A stretch of DNA of 64,000 nt. It comes from Algiphilus sp. (lineage in GTDB: Bacteria > Pseudomonadota > Gammaproteobacteria > Nevskiales > Nevskiaceae). Positions 54,559 through 63,793 of the stretch are shown in pieces; within the stretch, counting starts at the first letter, position 1; each line of letters opens with the position of its first letter. The notes under the pieces are model-generated. The model searched no databases. It had not been told where the DNA came from and worked only from the letters and a program-made list of their open reading frames with translations. The position numbers and the translations under genes are program-made. The DNA lies in assembly GCF_023145115.1 (NCBI RefSeq), contig NZ_JAGLEJ010000014.1, positions 1-64,000 of the forward strand, in the 5' to 3' direction.

Positions 54559-56822
54559 TGCTCTCCGATGAACTGCAGAAAGCCCTGGACGCCGCCTTTG
54601 TCCAGGCGCGCAATGAGCATCACGACATGCTCACCGTCGAGCACCTGTTGCTGGCGCTGCTCTCCGACGCCAACGTCAGCGAGGTGCTGGGCGCGACCGG
54701 GGCCAATCTCGAGCAGCTGGAGAACGCCCTGCGCGAGTACATTGCCCACAACGTCCAGGCCGACGGCGAGGCCGCCGACCGCGACGTCCAGCCGACGCTG
54801 TCCTTCCAGCGCGTGCTCCAGCGCGCCATCTACCACGTGCAGTCGGCGGGCCGGAAGCAGGTCTCGACCCTGAATGTACTGGTGGCGATCTTCTCGGAGA
54901 AGGACACCCACGCCGTGTTCCTGCTCGCCCAGGAAGGCGTCTCGCGCCTCGACGTGGTCAACTACCTGTCGCACGGCATCTCCAAGGTGCCGGGCACCGA
55001 ATCCGGCGAGGAAGGGGCCTCCGCCGCCAACAGTGCGCAGACGCGCAGCAGCGACGAGGCCTCGGCGCTGGAGCAGTACGCCACCAATCTCAACGAGCGC
55101 GCCCGCAAGGGCTCGGTCGACCCGCTGATCGGCCGCGAGCACGAGGTCGAGCGCGTCATGCAGACGCTCTGCCGCCGCCGCAAGAACAACCCGCTGCTGG
55201 TGGGCGAGGCCGGTGTCGGCAAGACCGCCATCGCGGAGGGCCTGGCCTGGCTGGTGACCGAGGGTCGCGTGCCGCAGGCGCTGCGCGACAGCACCATCTT
55301 CAGCCTCGATCTGGGTGCCCTCATCGCCGGCACCAAGTATCGCGGCGACTTCGAGAAGCGGCTCAAGGCCGTGCTCGCCGAGCTCGGCGATATCCCCGGC
55401 GCGGTGCTGTTCATCGACGAGATCCACACCCTGATCGGCGCCGGTGCGGCCTCGGGCGGCGTGATGGATGCGTCCAACCTGCTCAAGCCGCTGCTGGCGG
55501 CTGGTGAGCTGCGCTGCATCGGCTCGACCACCTACAGTGAGTACCGCGGCATCTTCGAGAAGGACCGCGCGCTGGCGCGCCGCTTCCAGAAGGTGGACGT
55601 GGTCGAGCCCACCGAAGAGGACACCGTGCGCATTCTCGAGGGCCTCAAGAGCCGCTTCGAGGCACATCACGAGGTCACCTTCTCGCATCCGGCGCTGGAA
55701 GCCGCGGTGCATCTGGCCTCGCGCCACATCACCGACCGCTTCCTGCCGGACAAGGCCATCGACGTCATCGACGAGGCCGCGGCGCGACTGCGCCTGCTGC
55801 CCGGCTCGCGCAAGCGCAAGACGGTGCAGGTGCGCGACATCGAGGACACCGTGGCACGCATCGCCCGGATCCCCGCCAAGTCGGTCTCCACCGACGACCG
55901 CGAGCGGCTCGAGCGGCTCGAGCGCGACCTCAAGCTGGTCATCTTCGGCCAGGATCAGGCGGTCGAGACGCTGGCGTCGGCGATCAAGATGTCGCGTTCC
56001 GGTCTCGCCAACCCGGACAAGCCCATCGGCGCCTTCCTGCTCGCCGGTCCCACCGGTGTCGGCAAGACCGAGGTCACGCGCCAGCTGTCGGAAATCCTCG
56101 GCATCGAGCTGCTGCGCTACGACATGTCCGAGTACATGGAGCGCCACACCGTGTCGCGGCTGATCGGCGCGCCGCCCGGCTATGTCGGCTTCGACCAGGG
56201 CGGGCTGCTCACCGATGCCGCCCTCAAGCATCCGCACGCGGTCGTGCTGCTCGACGAGATCGAGAAGGCGCATCCGGACGTGTTCAATCTGCTGCTGCAG
56301 GTCATGGACCACGGCACGCTGACCGACAACAACGGCCGCAAGGTCGATTTCCGCAACATCATCCTGGTGATGACCACCAATGCCGGCGCCGAAGTCCAGG
56401 CTCGGCGCTCGATCGGCTTCACCGAGCAGGATCACGCCAGCGACGCCATGGAGATCATCCGCAAGTCGTTCTCGCCCGAGTTCCGCAACCGGCTGGATGC
56501 CATCGTGTCCTTCGACTCGCTGCCGGCCGAGGCGGTGGCGCGCGTGGTCGACAAGTTCATCATGCAGCTCGAAGCCCAGCTCGGGGCCAAGAAGGTGCAG
56601 CTCGAGGTGGACGAGGACGCCCGCGCCTGGCTGGCCGAGCACGGCTTCGACGCCACCATGGGCGCCCGCCCGATGGCGCGCGTCATCCAGGAACACATCA
56701 AGCGGCCGCTGGCCGAGGAGCTGCTCTTCGGGCGGCTGGCCGACGGTGGCGTCGTGCGCGTCGGTGTCGAGGGCGACGAACTGTCGCTGGATGTGCAGGC
56801 GCGCGAGGCGGCGCCGGCCTGA
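54558..56822 (+). CDS. clpA: ATP-dependent Clp protease ATPase subunit ClpA
   Basis: Hexameric unfoldase of ClpAP. The 754-aa protein has an N domain with two Clp repeats, D1 with Walker A GEAGVGKT near residue 216, D2 with Walker A GPTGVGKT near 497, the VGFDQGGLLTDAALKHPHAVVLLDEIEKAHP block and a basic C terminus. Coupled to clpS. Confidence 0.97.
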   Translation: MLSDELQKALDAAFVQARNEHHDMLTVEHLLLALLSDANVSEVLGATGANLEQLENALREYIAHNVQADGEAADRDVQPTLSFQRVLQRAIYHVQSAGRKQVSTLNVLVAIFSEKDTHAVFLLAQEGVSRLDVVNYLSHGISKVPGTESGEEGASAANSAQTRSSDEASALEQYATNLNERARKGSVDPLIGREHEVERVMQTLCRRRKNNPLLVGEAGVGKTAIAEGLAWLVTEGRVPQALRDSTIFSLDLGALIAGTKYRGDFEKRLKAVLAELGDIPGAVLFIDEIHTLIGAGAASGGVMDASNLLKPLLAAGELRCIGSTTYSEYRGIFEKDRALARRFQKVDVVEPTEEDTVRILEGLKSRFEAHHEVTFSHPALEAAVHLASRHITDRFLPDKAIDVIDEAAARLRLLPGSRKRKTVQVRDIEDTVARIARIPAKSVSTDDRERLERLERDLKLVIFGQDQAVETLASAIKMSRSGLANPDKPIGAFLLAGPTGVGKTEVTRQLSEILGIELLRYDMSEYMERHTVSRLIGAPPGYVGFDQGGLLTDAALKHPHAVVLLDEIEKAHPDVFNLLLQVMDHGTLTDNNGRKVDFRNIILVMTTNAGAEVQARRSIGFTEQDHASDAMEIIRKSFSPEFRNRLDAIVSFDSLPAEAVARVVDKFIMQLEAQLGAKKVQLEVDEDARAWLAEHGFDATMGARPMARVIQEHIKRPLAEELLFGRLADGGVVRVGVEGDELSLDVQAREAAPA

Positions 56823-56830
56823 TGACCGAC

Positions 56831-56857
56831 CGCCGCGCACCATGATGGTGCGCGGCG
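56831..56857 (+). terminator. Hairpin after clpA
   Basis: CGCCGCGCACC pairs with GGTGCGCGGCG around an ATGAT loop, starting 9 nt after the clpA stop. The tail is CGTCCTGTCG, so it is a weak intrinsic terminator. Confidence 0.55.
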
Positions 56858-57225
56858 CGTCCTGTCGCTGACGCCCTGCCGGCCAGGTGCCGGACCGTCA
56901 TGGCCGCCGCCAATCACCCCGTGAACGGCGGCGCGTGCCGTCGGCAACCCGATGGGCGCAATCCGCGTTTCGCGCGGCGGAGCGGGGGCGCAGCAGCAGC
57001 GCCACGGACGACTTCCCGGCTCGGGCACCCCGCTGCGGCAAGGCGCCTGCTTCGGACGTGGTCGACGGGGAGCGATGCTTCGCGGATTCGCCCGCTCGCC
57101 GCGATGGCGCGCACGACAGCGATTCGCACCGGGCGCCGGCGCGGGGCCGGCAGTGCGCAGTCATGCGGGGCGGGAGATTGGTGGGCGAGCGACGTTCGAC
57201 ACGAGAGGCGCCGCCCGGGCCCGGG
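56858..57225. other. Intergenic region between convergent clpA and infA
   Basis: About 370 bases, GC-rich, without a convincing gene. I looked for the tRNA-Ser found near infA in E. coli and did not see one. A CCCGGGCCCGGG palindrome lies about 57216-57227, at the infA stop. Open frames here have no family-like sequence. Confidence 0.5.
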
Positions 57226-57444
57226 CTACTTGTCCCGGTAGGTGATGCGGCCCTTGGTCAGGTCGTAGGGCGTGAGTTCGACCTTGACCTTGTCTCCGGT
57301 GAGGATCCGGATGTAGTGCTTGCGCATCTTGCCGGAGATGTGCGCGGTCACGATGTGGCCGTTCTCCAGCTTGACGCGGAAGGTGGTGTTGGGGAGCGTG
57401 TCCATCACGACACCCTCCATCTCGATATGGTCTTCTTTGGCCAT
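57226..57444 (-). CDS. infA: Translation initiation factor IF-1
   Basis: A 72-aa S1-fold protein: [53 protein letters not shown] is the canonical sequence, near invariant in proteobacteria. It lies downstream of bpt on the same strand and has its own promoter within the bpt 3' end. Confidence 0.99.
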   Translation of the reverse strand: MAKEDHIEMEGVVMDTLPNTTFRVKLENGHIVTAHISGKMRKHYIRILTGDKVKVELTPYDLTKGRITYRDK

Positions 57445-57471
57445 GAATGCTGCTAGTGGAATAGGCCGCGT

Positions 57472-57500
57472 ATTATCGGGGCGAAGGCGTCATTCGGCAA
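57472..57500 (-). promoter_or_regulatory. Sigma70-type promoter for infA
   Basis: On the minus strand TTGCCG (57495-57500), 17-base spacer, GATAAT (57472-57477), 27 nt before the infA ATG. The -35 lies in the last codons of bpt. Confidence 0.6.
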
Positions 57501-58206
57501 CGCGTTTCCAGCCTTCGCCGCAGGGACGCTCCTGCGGGCGGAAGCGGCGCTTGTACTCCATCTTGCCGCATCCCGGTATCCAGTAGCCCAGCCAGACATG
57601 GCGGCGACCTTCCTCGCGCGCGGCCATGATCTGCTGCAGCACGGCGTGGATGCCGAGGCTGCGCGGCGCGTGCTCGGGCGCGGGGTCGAACACCGTATAC
57701 ACTGCAGAGTAGCCTTCCGGAAGCACATCGACCACGGCGCAGGCGATGAGCCTGCCCTTCTCGAAGAACTGCCAGTACTCGACCGGCAGCCAGCTGCACG
57801 CCGTGAAGCGCTCGAAGCCGAAGTGATCGTCCGGGTCCATGCCTTCCCCGTCGTGCCGCGCGCGCAGATAGCGCTCGTAGAGCTGCAGGATCTCGGCGTT
57901 GATGGTGCTCGTCCGCACCAGACGCAGATCCCGGTTGCGTCGCAGGCAGCGGCGCTGGGCGCGATCGGGGCGGAAGGCGTCGACCGGGATGCGGACCGGC
58001 GTGCAAGCCTGACACTGTGGGCAGTGCGGGCGATAGACCGCATCGCCGCTGCGACGGAAGCCCTGTGCCAGCAGCTGTTCGTAGCGCATCCCGTCGAGGC
58101 GCAGACGCGGGTCGACCACGAGATTGCGCGCGGTACGGTCCGCGAGATAGCTGCACGGGTGCGGCTGCGTGATGAGCAGGCTGATGTTGTCGCTGCCGCT
58201 CAGCAT
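57490..58206 (-). CDS. bpt: Aspartate/glutamate leucyltransferase
   Basis: An ATE-family transferase that adds Leu to N-terminal Asp/Glu, creating a ClpS-recognised degron. The 238-aa protein has the N-terminal Cys pair region CSYLADRTARNLVVDP, FRRSGDAVYRPHCPQCQACTPVRIPV, CAVVDVLPEGYSAVYTVFDP and GYWIPGCGKMEYKRRFRP. ATG 58206 overlaps the aat stop by 7 nt. Confidence 0.94.
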   Translation of the reverse strand: MLSGSDNISLLITQPHPCSYLADRTARNLVVDPRLRLDGMRYEQLLAQGFRRSGDAVYRPHCPQCQACTPVRIPVDAFRPDRAQRRCLRRNRDLRLVRTSTINAEILQLYERYLRARHDGEGMDPDDHFGFERFTACSWLPVEYWQFFEKGRLIACAVVDVLPEGYSAVYTVFDPAPEHAPRSLGIHAVLQQIMAAREEGRRHVWLGYWIPGCGKMEYKRRFRPQERPCGEGWKRVAE

Positions 58207-58940
58207 GCGGGGAGATGCTCCGCCGCGGCCGGCGCATCCGCGGGTTCCGTCCAGTCCGGGGGGGCTTCGTTCACGAGGCGCTGCACCATCTCGATGAACT
58301 GGGCACGCGGCATTCCCTCGGCACCCAGGGAGGCGAGGTGGTCGGAGCCCACCTGGCAATCGAGCAGCGGCATCCGCTGCGCTGCCATGAAGCGGCACAG
58401 CCAGAACAGGGCGATCTTCGAGGCGTTGTCCACGGTCGAGAACATCGATTCACCGTAGAACATCCGCCCGATGGCGACGCCGTACACGCCACCCACCAAC
58501 GTGCCGGCGCGCCAGACCTCGACGGTCTTCATGGCGCCGGCGTCGAAGAGGCTGCGGTAGGCGCGTCGCATCTGCAGGCCGAGCCAGGTGCCCTGACCGG
58601 GCTCGCGGGGTGCGGCACAGGCGGCCATGACGGCGTCGGGCGCGGTGTTGAACCGGATGGCGTAGTCGGCACGCCGGACGGCGCGGCGCAGGCTGCGGCT
58701 GACATGCATGCGGCCCGTGGGCAGTACCGTGCGCGGGTCCGGGCTCCACCACAGGATGGGCTCGTCGGGATTGAACCAGGGGAATATCCCCTCGCGGTAG
58801 GCGCGCAGCAGACGCGCTGTCGAGAGGTCGCCGCCGATGGCCAGGAGTCCGTCCGGATCGCGCAGTGCCCGCCCCGGAGAGGGGAACGGCTGCGCCGGAT
58901 CCTTGGGATCGAGCCAGTGCAGGCGGATGGGATTTTCCAT
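58200..58940 (-). CDS. aat: Leucyl/phenylalanyl-tRNA-protein transferase
   Basis: Adds Leu or Phe to N-terminal Lys/Arg (and Met) for ClpS-ClpAP degradation. The 246-aa protein has FPSPGRALRDPDGLLAIGGDLS, LLRAYREGIFPWF, LWWSPDPRTVL, GTWLGLQMRRAY and the GGVYGVAIGRMFYGESMFS signature, then LLDCQV. First gene of the aat-bpt-infA run. Confidence 0.96.
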   Translation of the reverse strand: MENPIRLHWLDPKDPAQPFPSPGRALRDPDGLLAIGGDLSTARLLRAYREGIFPWFNPDEPILWWSPDPRTVLPTGRMHVSRSLRRAVRRADYAIRFNTAPDAVMAACAAPREPGQGTWLGLQMRRAYRSLFDAGAMKTVEVWRAGTLVGGVYGVAIGRMFYGESMFSTVDNASKIALFWLCRFMAAQRMPLLDCQVGSDHLASLGAEGMPRAQFIEMVQRLVNEAPPDWTEPADAPAAAEHLPAC

Positions 58941-59138
58941 GCCCGAACTCTAGCACTTGGTGTGCCAGTCCTAGCGCGTCGTGGCCACCGCTGCCGCGGG
59001 AACGGAGCACGGAATCAGATACTTGCCCCGGCCCGGGCGCACGCCTGCCGGCGAGCGCGCTCGGGCGACGGCGGGTCGCGGCGGCACGGACGACCCGTCT
59101 CTCAGGCATGCCGCGCTCGAAGATGCGTGGTGGATGGC

Positions 59139-59154
59139 GCGACGCCGGCGTCGC
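59139..59154. terminator. 16-bp palindrome after the aldolase gene
   Basis: GCGACGCCGGCGTCGC is a perfect palindrome 8 nt beyond the stop of the minus-strand aldolase gene. It has no T tail. It may mark the operon end. Confidence 0.35.
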
Positions 59155-59162
59155 GGTCCGGA

Positions 59163-60203
59163 TCAGCCCGCTGCCGCCGCCCGCTCGCGCTCGCGCGCCA
59201 TGGTCAGTGCGGTGTCCTCGATCATGTCCTCCTGACCGCCCACCATCTTCTGGCGGCCGAGCTCGAGCAGGATCTCGCGGGCCGGGATGCCGTACTTGGC
59301 CTCGGCGCGCTGCGCGAACAGAAGGAAGGACGAATAGACGCCGGCGTAGCCGAGCGTGAGCGCGTTGCGGTCGATGCGCACCGGGAAGTCCAGCATCGGC
59401 TGGATGAGATCCTCGGCGACGTCGGAGACCTTGAACAGGTCGATGCCGGTATCGATGCCCATGCGGTTGGCCACCGCCACGAAGACTTCGGTGGGCGTGT
59501 TGCCGGCGCCGGCGCCGAGACCGCCGCAGGCGGCGTCGATGCGGTTGGCGCCCGCGGCTACCGCCGCGATCGAGTTGGCCACGCCCATCGACATGTTGTG
59601 ATGGCCGTGGAAGCCGATCTCGGTTTCCGGCATCGCCTTCTCGCGCAGCAGGCTGATGCGCGCGGTGACGTCGTCGGGGAGCATGTAGCCGGCGGAGTCG
59701 GTGACGTAGAGGCAGTTGGCGCCGTAGGACTCCATGAGCAGCGCCTGCTCGACCAGCTGCTCGGGCGGGATCATGTGCGCCATCATCAGGAAGCCGACGG
59801 TGTCGAGCCCCATCTCGCGGCCGAGCTGGATGTGCTGCTCGGAGACGTCGGCCTCGGTGCAGTGGGTGGCCACGCGGATGGTGGTGACGCCGCAGTCGGC
59901 GGCCATCTTCAGATGGTCCACCGTGCCGATGCCCGGCAGCAGCAGGGCCGAGACCTTGCTGTTCTTCAGTTCCGGCACGACCGCGCGCAGGTACTCCTCG
60001 TCCGAGGCGGCCGGAAATCCGTAGTTGACCGACTCGCCGCCGAGACCGTCACCGTGGGTGACCTCGATGAGCGGCACGCCGGCGGCGTCGAGGCCGCGCG
60101 CGACGTCGCGCATCTGCTGCACGGTGATCTGGTGGCGCTTGGGGTGCATGCCGTCGCGCAGCGACATGTCGTGGACGGTGACCTTGCGGCCTTCTAGATT
60201 CAT
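59163..60203 (-). CDS. mhpE: 4-hydroxy-2-oxovalerate aldolase
   Basis: Splits 4-hydroxy-2-oxoacids to pyruvate and an aldehyde at the end of meta-cleavage pathways (DmpG/MhpE/HsaF/TesG family). The 346-aa protein has [16 protein letters not shown] with catalytic Arg/Asp, [25 protein letters not shown] with metal His ligands and the C-terminal communication domain [20 protein letters not shown] that channels aldehyde to the dehydrogenase. The dehydrogenase gene is 110 nt upstream. Confidence 0.95.
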   Translation of the reverse strand: MNLEGRKVTVHDMSLRDGMHPKRHQITVQQMRDVARGLDAAGVPLIEVTHGDGLGGESVNYGFPAASDEEYLRAVVPELKNSKVSALLLPGIGTVDHLKMAADCGVTTIRVATHCTEADVSEQHIQLGREMGLDTVGFLMMAHMIPPEQLVEQALLMESYGANCLYVTDSAGYMLPDDVTARISLLREKAMPETEIGFHGHHNMSMGVANSIAAVAAGANRIDAACGGLGAGAGNTPTEVFVAVANRMGIDTGIDLFKVSDVAEDLIQPMLDFPVRIDRNALTLGYAGVYSSFLLFAQRAEAKYGIPAREILLELGRQKMVGGQEDMIEDTALTMARERERAAAAG

Positions 60204-60313
60204 GGCATCAGACTCCTGGACACGGCTTCTCGGTGCCCCGATGGCGGACAGGCCGACGGACGCCTGCTTCGGCCAAAGCGTCCGTCGCCCTGCGGGATCA
60301 ATGGTGGGCCGGC

Positions 60314-61231
60314 CTAGGCGGTCGCCGCCGCCGGCGCGAACTGACCGGCCTGCATCCGCTCCGCGAACATCTCGGCGGTGCGCGCCGCAGCCGCGGTCAT
60401 GATGTCGAGATTGCCGGCGTACTTGGGCAGATAGTCGCCCAGACCCTCGACCTCCATGTAGCAGGTCACGCGGTGGTCGTCGTCGTCGATCACCGGGCCG
60501 TTGACCAGCCGGTAGCCGGGCACGTACTTCTGCACCTCCTTGATCATGGCCTGCACGGAGGCCTCGATCTCGGCGTGCTTCGGCTTGTCCACGGTCAGGC
60601 AGTGGATGGTGTCGCGCATGATGATGGGCGGATCGGCCGGGTTGATGACGATGATGGCCTTGCCCTTCGCCGCACCGCCGACACGCTCGACGCCGGTGGC
60701 GGTGGTGCGGGTGAACTCGTCGATGTTCTTGCGTGTGCCGGGGCCCACCGATTTCGACGACACGGTGGCGACGATCTCGCCGTAGCGCACCGCCTGCACG
60801 CGCGACACCGCCGCCACCATCGGGATGGTGGCCTGGCCGCCACAGGTGACCATGTTGAGATTCATGGTGCGCGAGTCGGCGTGCTCGGCGAGGTTGACCG
60901 GCGGGACGCAGTACGGCCCGATGGCGGCCGGCGTGAGGTCGATCATCAGCACGCCGCGCTCGTTGAGCTTGCGCGAGTTCTCCGCGTGCACATAGGCCGA
61001 GGTGGCATCGAAGGCAATGCGCACGTCGTCGGCCTCGACGTGCGGCACCAGACCGTCGACGCCTTCGGATGTGGTCTTGAGGCCGGCGTCGCGCGCGCGC
61101 TGAAGGCCCTCGCTGTCGGGGTCTATGCCGACCATCCAGGCCGGCTCCAGCAGCTCGCTGCGTTGCAGCTTGTAAAGCAGGTCGGTGCCGATGTTGCCGG
61201 AGCCGATGATGGCGCAGCGGATCTTGCTCAT
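60314..61231 (-). CDS. mhpF: Acetaldehyde dehydrogenase (acylating)
   Basis: Converts acetaldehyde or propanal to acyl-CoA with NAD+ and CoA in complex with the aldolase. The 305-aa protein has the Rossmann [15 protein letters not shown], catalytic Cys in [28 protein letters not shown] and [25 protein letters not shown]. Same-strand upstream neighbour is the dienoate hydratase, 21 nt away. Confidence 0.95.
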   Translation of the reverse strand: MSKIRCAIIGSGNIGTDLLYKLQRSELLEPAWMVGIDPDSEGLQRARDAGLKTTSEGVDGLVPHVEADDVRIAFDATSAYVHAENSRKLNERGVLMIDLTPAAIGPYCVPPVNLAEHADSRTMNLNMVTCGGQATIPMVAAVSRVQAVRYGEIVATVSSKSVGPGTRKNIDEFTRTTATGVERVGGAAKGKAIIVINPADPPIIMRDTIHCLTVDKPKHAEIEASVQAMIKEVQKYVPGYRLVNGPVIDDDDHRVTCYMEVEGLGDYLPKYAGNLDIMTAAAARTAEMFAERMQAGQFAPAAATA

Positions 61232-61252
61232 TCTAGGGAACCTCCCGGGTGG

Positions 61253-62050
61253 TCAGTCGGCGAAGGAAACGGTCGCTTCGCCAATGCCCTCGAGTTGCAG
61301 GTGGAAGCGGTCGCCGGCGTGCGCGGGCAGCAGTGGCGCCAGCGATCCGGAGAGGATGATCTCGCCGGCGAGCAGCGGAATGCCGTACTCGCCCAGCGTG
61401 TTGGCCAGCCAGGCGACCGCGGTCGCCGGATGGCCCTGGACGGCGCTCCCCAGACCGTCCGCGGCATGACTGCCGTTCTTGTCGATGCGCATGGCCACCG
61501 CCGCAAGATCGAGCGATCGCGGATCGACGCGCGCCTGCCCCAGCAGGAAGACACCGCAGGAGGCGTTGTCCGCGATGGTGTCCTGGATGGCAATGCGCCA
61601 GTCGGTGATGCGCGAGTCGACGATCTCGAAGCAGGGACAGACGTACTCGGTGGCATCGAGGACATCGTCCTCGGTGACGCCGGGGCCCTGGAGGTCGCGA
61701 CGCAGCACGAAGGCGATCTCGCCCTCGGCGCGCGGCTGGATGAGGCCGTGCGCGGCGAGACTGACGGTGCCGCCGTCGGGCACCTGCATGACATCGGTGA
61801 GGAAACCGAAGTCGGGCTGGTGCACGCCCAGCATGTCCTGTACGGCGGCGCTGGTGACCCCGATCTTCTTGCCCACCAGTTTCTCGCCCTCGGCCATGCG
61901 GCGCGCCAGGAAATGACGCGAGACCCGATAGGCGTCGTCGATCTCCATGCCGTTGTGCTGCGCGCTGGGGGGCTCGATGGTGCGCCGCTCGCGCAGTGCC
62001 GCGAACAGGTCGTCGCCGATGCCGTTGCAGCTCATGTCGCTCAGGCTCAT
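61253..62050 (-). CDS. mhpD: 2-hydroxypenta-2,4-dienoate-type hydratase
   Basis: Hydrates the dienoate released by the C-C hydrolase to 4-hydroxy-2-oxoacid (MhpD/TesE/HsaE family). The 265-aa protein has KLVGKKIGVTSAAVQ, HQPDFGFLTDVM, RAEGEIAFVL with the metal-binding Glu pair, CFEIVDSRITDW and a C-terminal GDRFHLQLEGIGEATVSF. ATG 62050 overlaps the hydrolase stop (ATGA). An in-frame ATG at 62035 is an alternative. Confidence 0.93.
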   Translation of the reverse strand: MSLSDMSCNGIGDDLFAALRERRTIEPPSAQHNGMEIDDAYRVSRHFLARRMAEGEKLVGKKIGVTSAAVQDMLGVHQPDFGFLTDVMQVPDGGTVSLAAHGLIQPRAEGEIAFVLRRDLQGPGVTEDDVLDATEYVCPCFEIVDSRITDWRIAIQDTIADNASCGVFLLGQARVDPRSLDLAAVAMRIDKNGSHAADGLGSAVQGHPATAVAWLANTLGEYGIPLLAGEIILSGSLAPLLPAHAGDRFHLQLEGIGEATVSFAD

Positions 62051-62886
62051 GCCGCCGCCACCTCGTGGGCCAGGAAATCGATGCAGGCGCGGTTGAAATA
62101 GTCGCGGTGCTCGACCATCACCCAGTGTCCGCACCGGTTGACCAGCGTAACGCGCGCGTTCGGGCAGCCGGCGGCGATCTTCTGCGCGCCGCCGGGCGGG
62201 TTGAACTGATCGTTCACGCCCCAGAAGGCGAGCACCGGGCAGGTGATCTCGCCCAGACGGTTCTCCATGTTGGGTACCCGCATGGTCGACAGCACCGTGC
62301 GCGGCTGATCGGCGCAGATCGCCACGCGTTCGGCCACGACCTGGTCGCTGACCTGCGAGGCATCGTGCAGCTGGAAGCCGAGCAGCTTCTTCATGGCGTC
62401 GAAGTCCAGCGGCCCCTCGGCGAACAGCGCCATCATCCGCTTGATGCCCTCCATCTCGAAGTAGGCCTCGCGCTCCTCGACGCCGCCGGGTGCCATCAGG
62501 ATGAGGCCCTGCACGCGCTCGGGGTGGGCGAGGGCGTAGCCCAGCGCGATGGCGCCGCCCAGCGAGTTGCCGAGCAGCACGACGCGTCCGAGGTCGAGCC
62601 CCTCGATGAGCTCGTGGACGGTCGCCACGAAGAAGTCGTTGACGTACTCCTGATCCTCGGGCTTGTCGGATAGTCCGTAGCCCGGCAGGTCCGGCACCAC
62701 CACGCGGTGTCCGGCCGCGGCCAGTTCCGGATAGTTCAGCTTGAAGTTGCTGTAGCCGCTGGCACCCGGCCCGCTGCCGTGCAGGAACACGATGGTGGTA
62801 CCGCCGGAGCCCTGCTCCTGATAGTGCAGGCGCAGGCCGCTGGCGGTGGTCAGGTACTGGCCCTCGGGGATGGGCGTGGCGCTCAT
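62047..62886 (-). CDS. Meta-cleavage product C-C hydrolase
   Basis: An alpha/beta-hydrolase that cleaves a vinylogous 1,5-diketone (MhpC/HsaD/TesD/BphD family). The 279-aa protein has HGSGPGASGYSNF (oxyanion hole), nucleophile Ser108 in GNSLGGA, Asp in WGVNDQF and His in GHWVMVEHRDYFN. Substrate (aromatic ring or steroid 4,9-DSHA) cannot be told from sequence alone. It heads the four-gene operon. Confidence 0.9.
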   Translation of the reverse strand: MSATPIPEGQYLTTASGLRLHYQEQGSGGTTIVFLHGSGPGASGYSNFKLNYPELAAAGHRVVVPDLPGYGLSDKPEDQEYVNDFFVATVHELIEGLDLGRVVLLGNSLGGAIALGYALAHPERVQGLILMAPGGVEEREAYFEMEGIKRMMALFAEGPLDFDAMKKLLGFQLHDASQVSDQVVAERVAICADQPRTVLSTMRVPNMENRLGEITCPVLAFWGVNDQFNPPGGAQKIAAGCPNARVTLVNRCGHWVMVEHRDYFNRACIDFLAHEVAAA

Positions 62887-62941
62887 GGGGGCGGTGTCGT
62901 CCGAAGTTGGCGCTCATGCTCGCCACCGGGCCCTGCGCGCG

Positions 62942-62961
62942 CGTCGTCCTTTTGGATGACG
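62942..62961. promoter_or_regulatory. Possible operator between the hydrolase operon and SDR
   Basis: CGTCGTCC-tttt-GGATGACG, an imperfect palindrome matching at 7 of 8 arm positions, lies in the 127-bp divergent gap. It is a candidate site for a dimeric regulator; none is encoded in the window nearby. Confidence 0.3.
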
Positions 62962-63013
62962 GCGGGGCGGGGTCGGGTCCCTAGCATGCGTTCAGGAGAC
63001 GACGGAGCGATTA

Positions 63014-63778
63014 GTGGCACAACAGCGCGTGGTTCTGGTGACGGGCGGCGCCCGTGGCGTCGGGCGGGGCATTGCCGAGGCCTTTCTGGCGGCCGGGGAC
63101 CGTGTCGTGGTGTGCGCCCGCAATGCACCCGAAGCGCTGCCCGTCCACGACGACAGCCGGGCCGAGTTCATTGCCGCCGACGTGCGCAAGAGCGAGTCCG
63201 TGGCGGCGATGATGGAGGAGATCGGCACGCGTTTCGGGCGTCTGGACGTGCTGGTGAACAATGCCGGCGGCTCGCCGTTCGCCGAAGCCGCCGAGGCCTC
63301 GCCGCGCTTCCACCGCGCCATCGTCGAGCTCAATCTGCTGGCCCCGCTCGAGCTGGCCCAGCACGCCAACCGCCTCATGCAGGCACAGGACGGCGGCGGC
63401 GCCATCGTCTTCGTGGGCAGTATCAGCGCGGTGCGTCCGTCGCCCGGTACGGCTGCCTACGGCGCGGCCAAGGCCGGCATCGTCAGCCTGACCCAGTCGC
63501 TGGCGGTCGAGTGGGGGCCCAGGGTGCGCGTCGTGTGCGTCAGCCCCGGCCTGGTCGAGACCGAGCAATCGCATCTGCACTACGGCGACGCCGAAGGCAT
63601 CCGCCGCGTCGCCGATACCATCCCGCTGCGGCGGCTGGCGCAGCCGCGCGAGATCGGCGATGCATGCGTCTGGATGAGCGGTCCCGGGGCGGGCTACGTG
63701 TCGGGCAGCAATATGGTGATCCACGGTGGCGGGGAGCGTCCGTCCTTCCTGGCGGAGGCCAACGTCAACCGGGAGTAA
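63014..63778 (+). CDS. Short-chain dehydrogenase/reductase
   Basis: A 254-aa classical SDR: TGGARGVGRG cofactor loop near residue 10, NNAGG, catalytic Ser in VGSISAV and Tyr149/Lys153 in YGAAKAG, then VSPGLVETE and a C-terminal SGSNMVIHGGGERP. Substrate unknown; placement opposite the meta-cleavage operon suggests a hydroxy-acid or steroid-side-chain oxidation. GTG start with GGAG upstream. Confidence 0.85.
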   Translation: MAQQRVVLVTGGARGVGRGIAEAFLAAGDRVVVCARNAPEALPVHDDSRAEFIAADVRKSESVAAMMEEIGTRFGRLDVLVNNAGGSPFAEAAEASPRFHRAIVELNLLAPLELAQHANRLMQAQDGGGAIVFVGSISAVRPSPGTAAYGAAKAGIVSLTQSLAVEWGPRVRVVCVSPGLVETEQSHLHYGDAEGIRRVADTIPLRRLAQPREIGDACVWMSGPGAGYVSGSNMVIHGGGERPSFLAEANVNRE

Positions 63779-63793
63779 GGAGGGAGACCAACC

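Noticed and set aside
54507..56843. 778-codon minus-strand open frame
   Set aside because: Antisense to clpA over its full length; no recognisable domain.
56858..57225. tRNA-Ser beside infA, by analogy with E. coli
   Set aside because: Neither strand shows an acceptor/T-arm pattern or encoded CCA.
56887..57456. 189-codon frame antisense to infA
   Set aside because: Covers the infA gene and a non-coding region; sequence is Arg-rich without family features.
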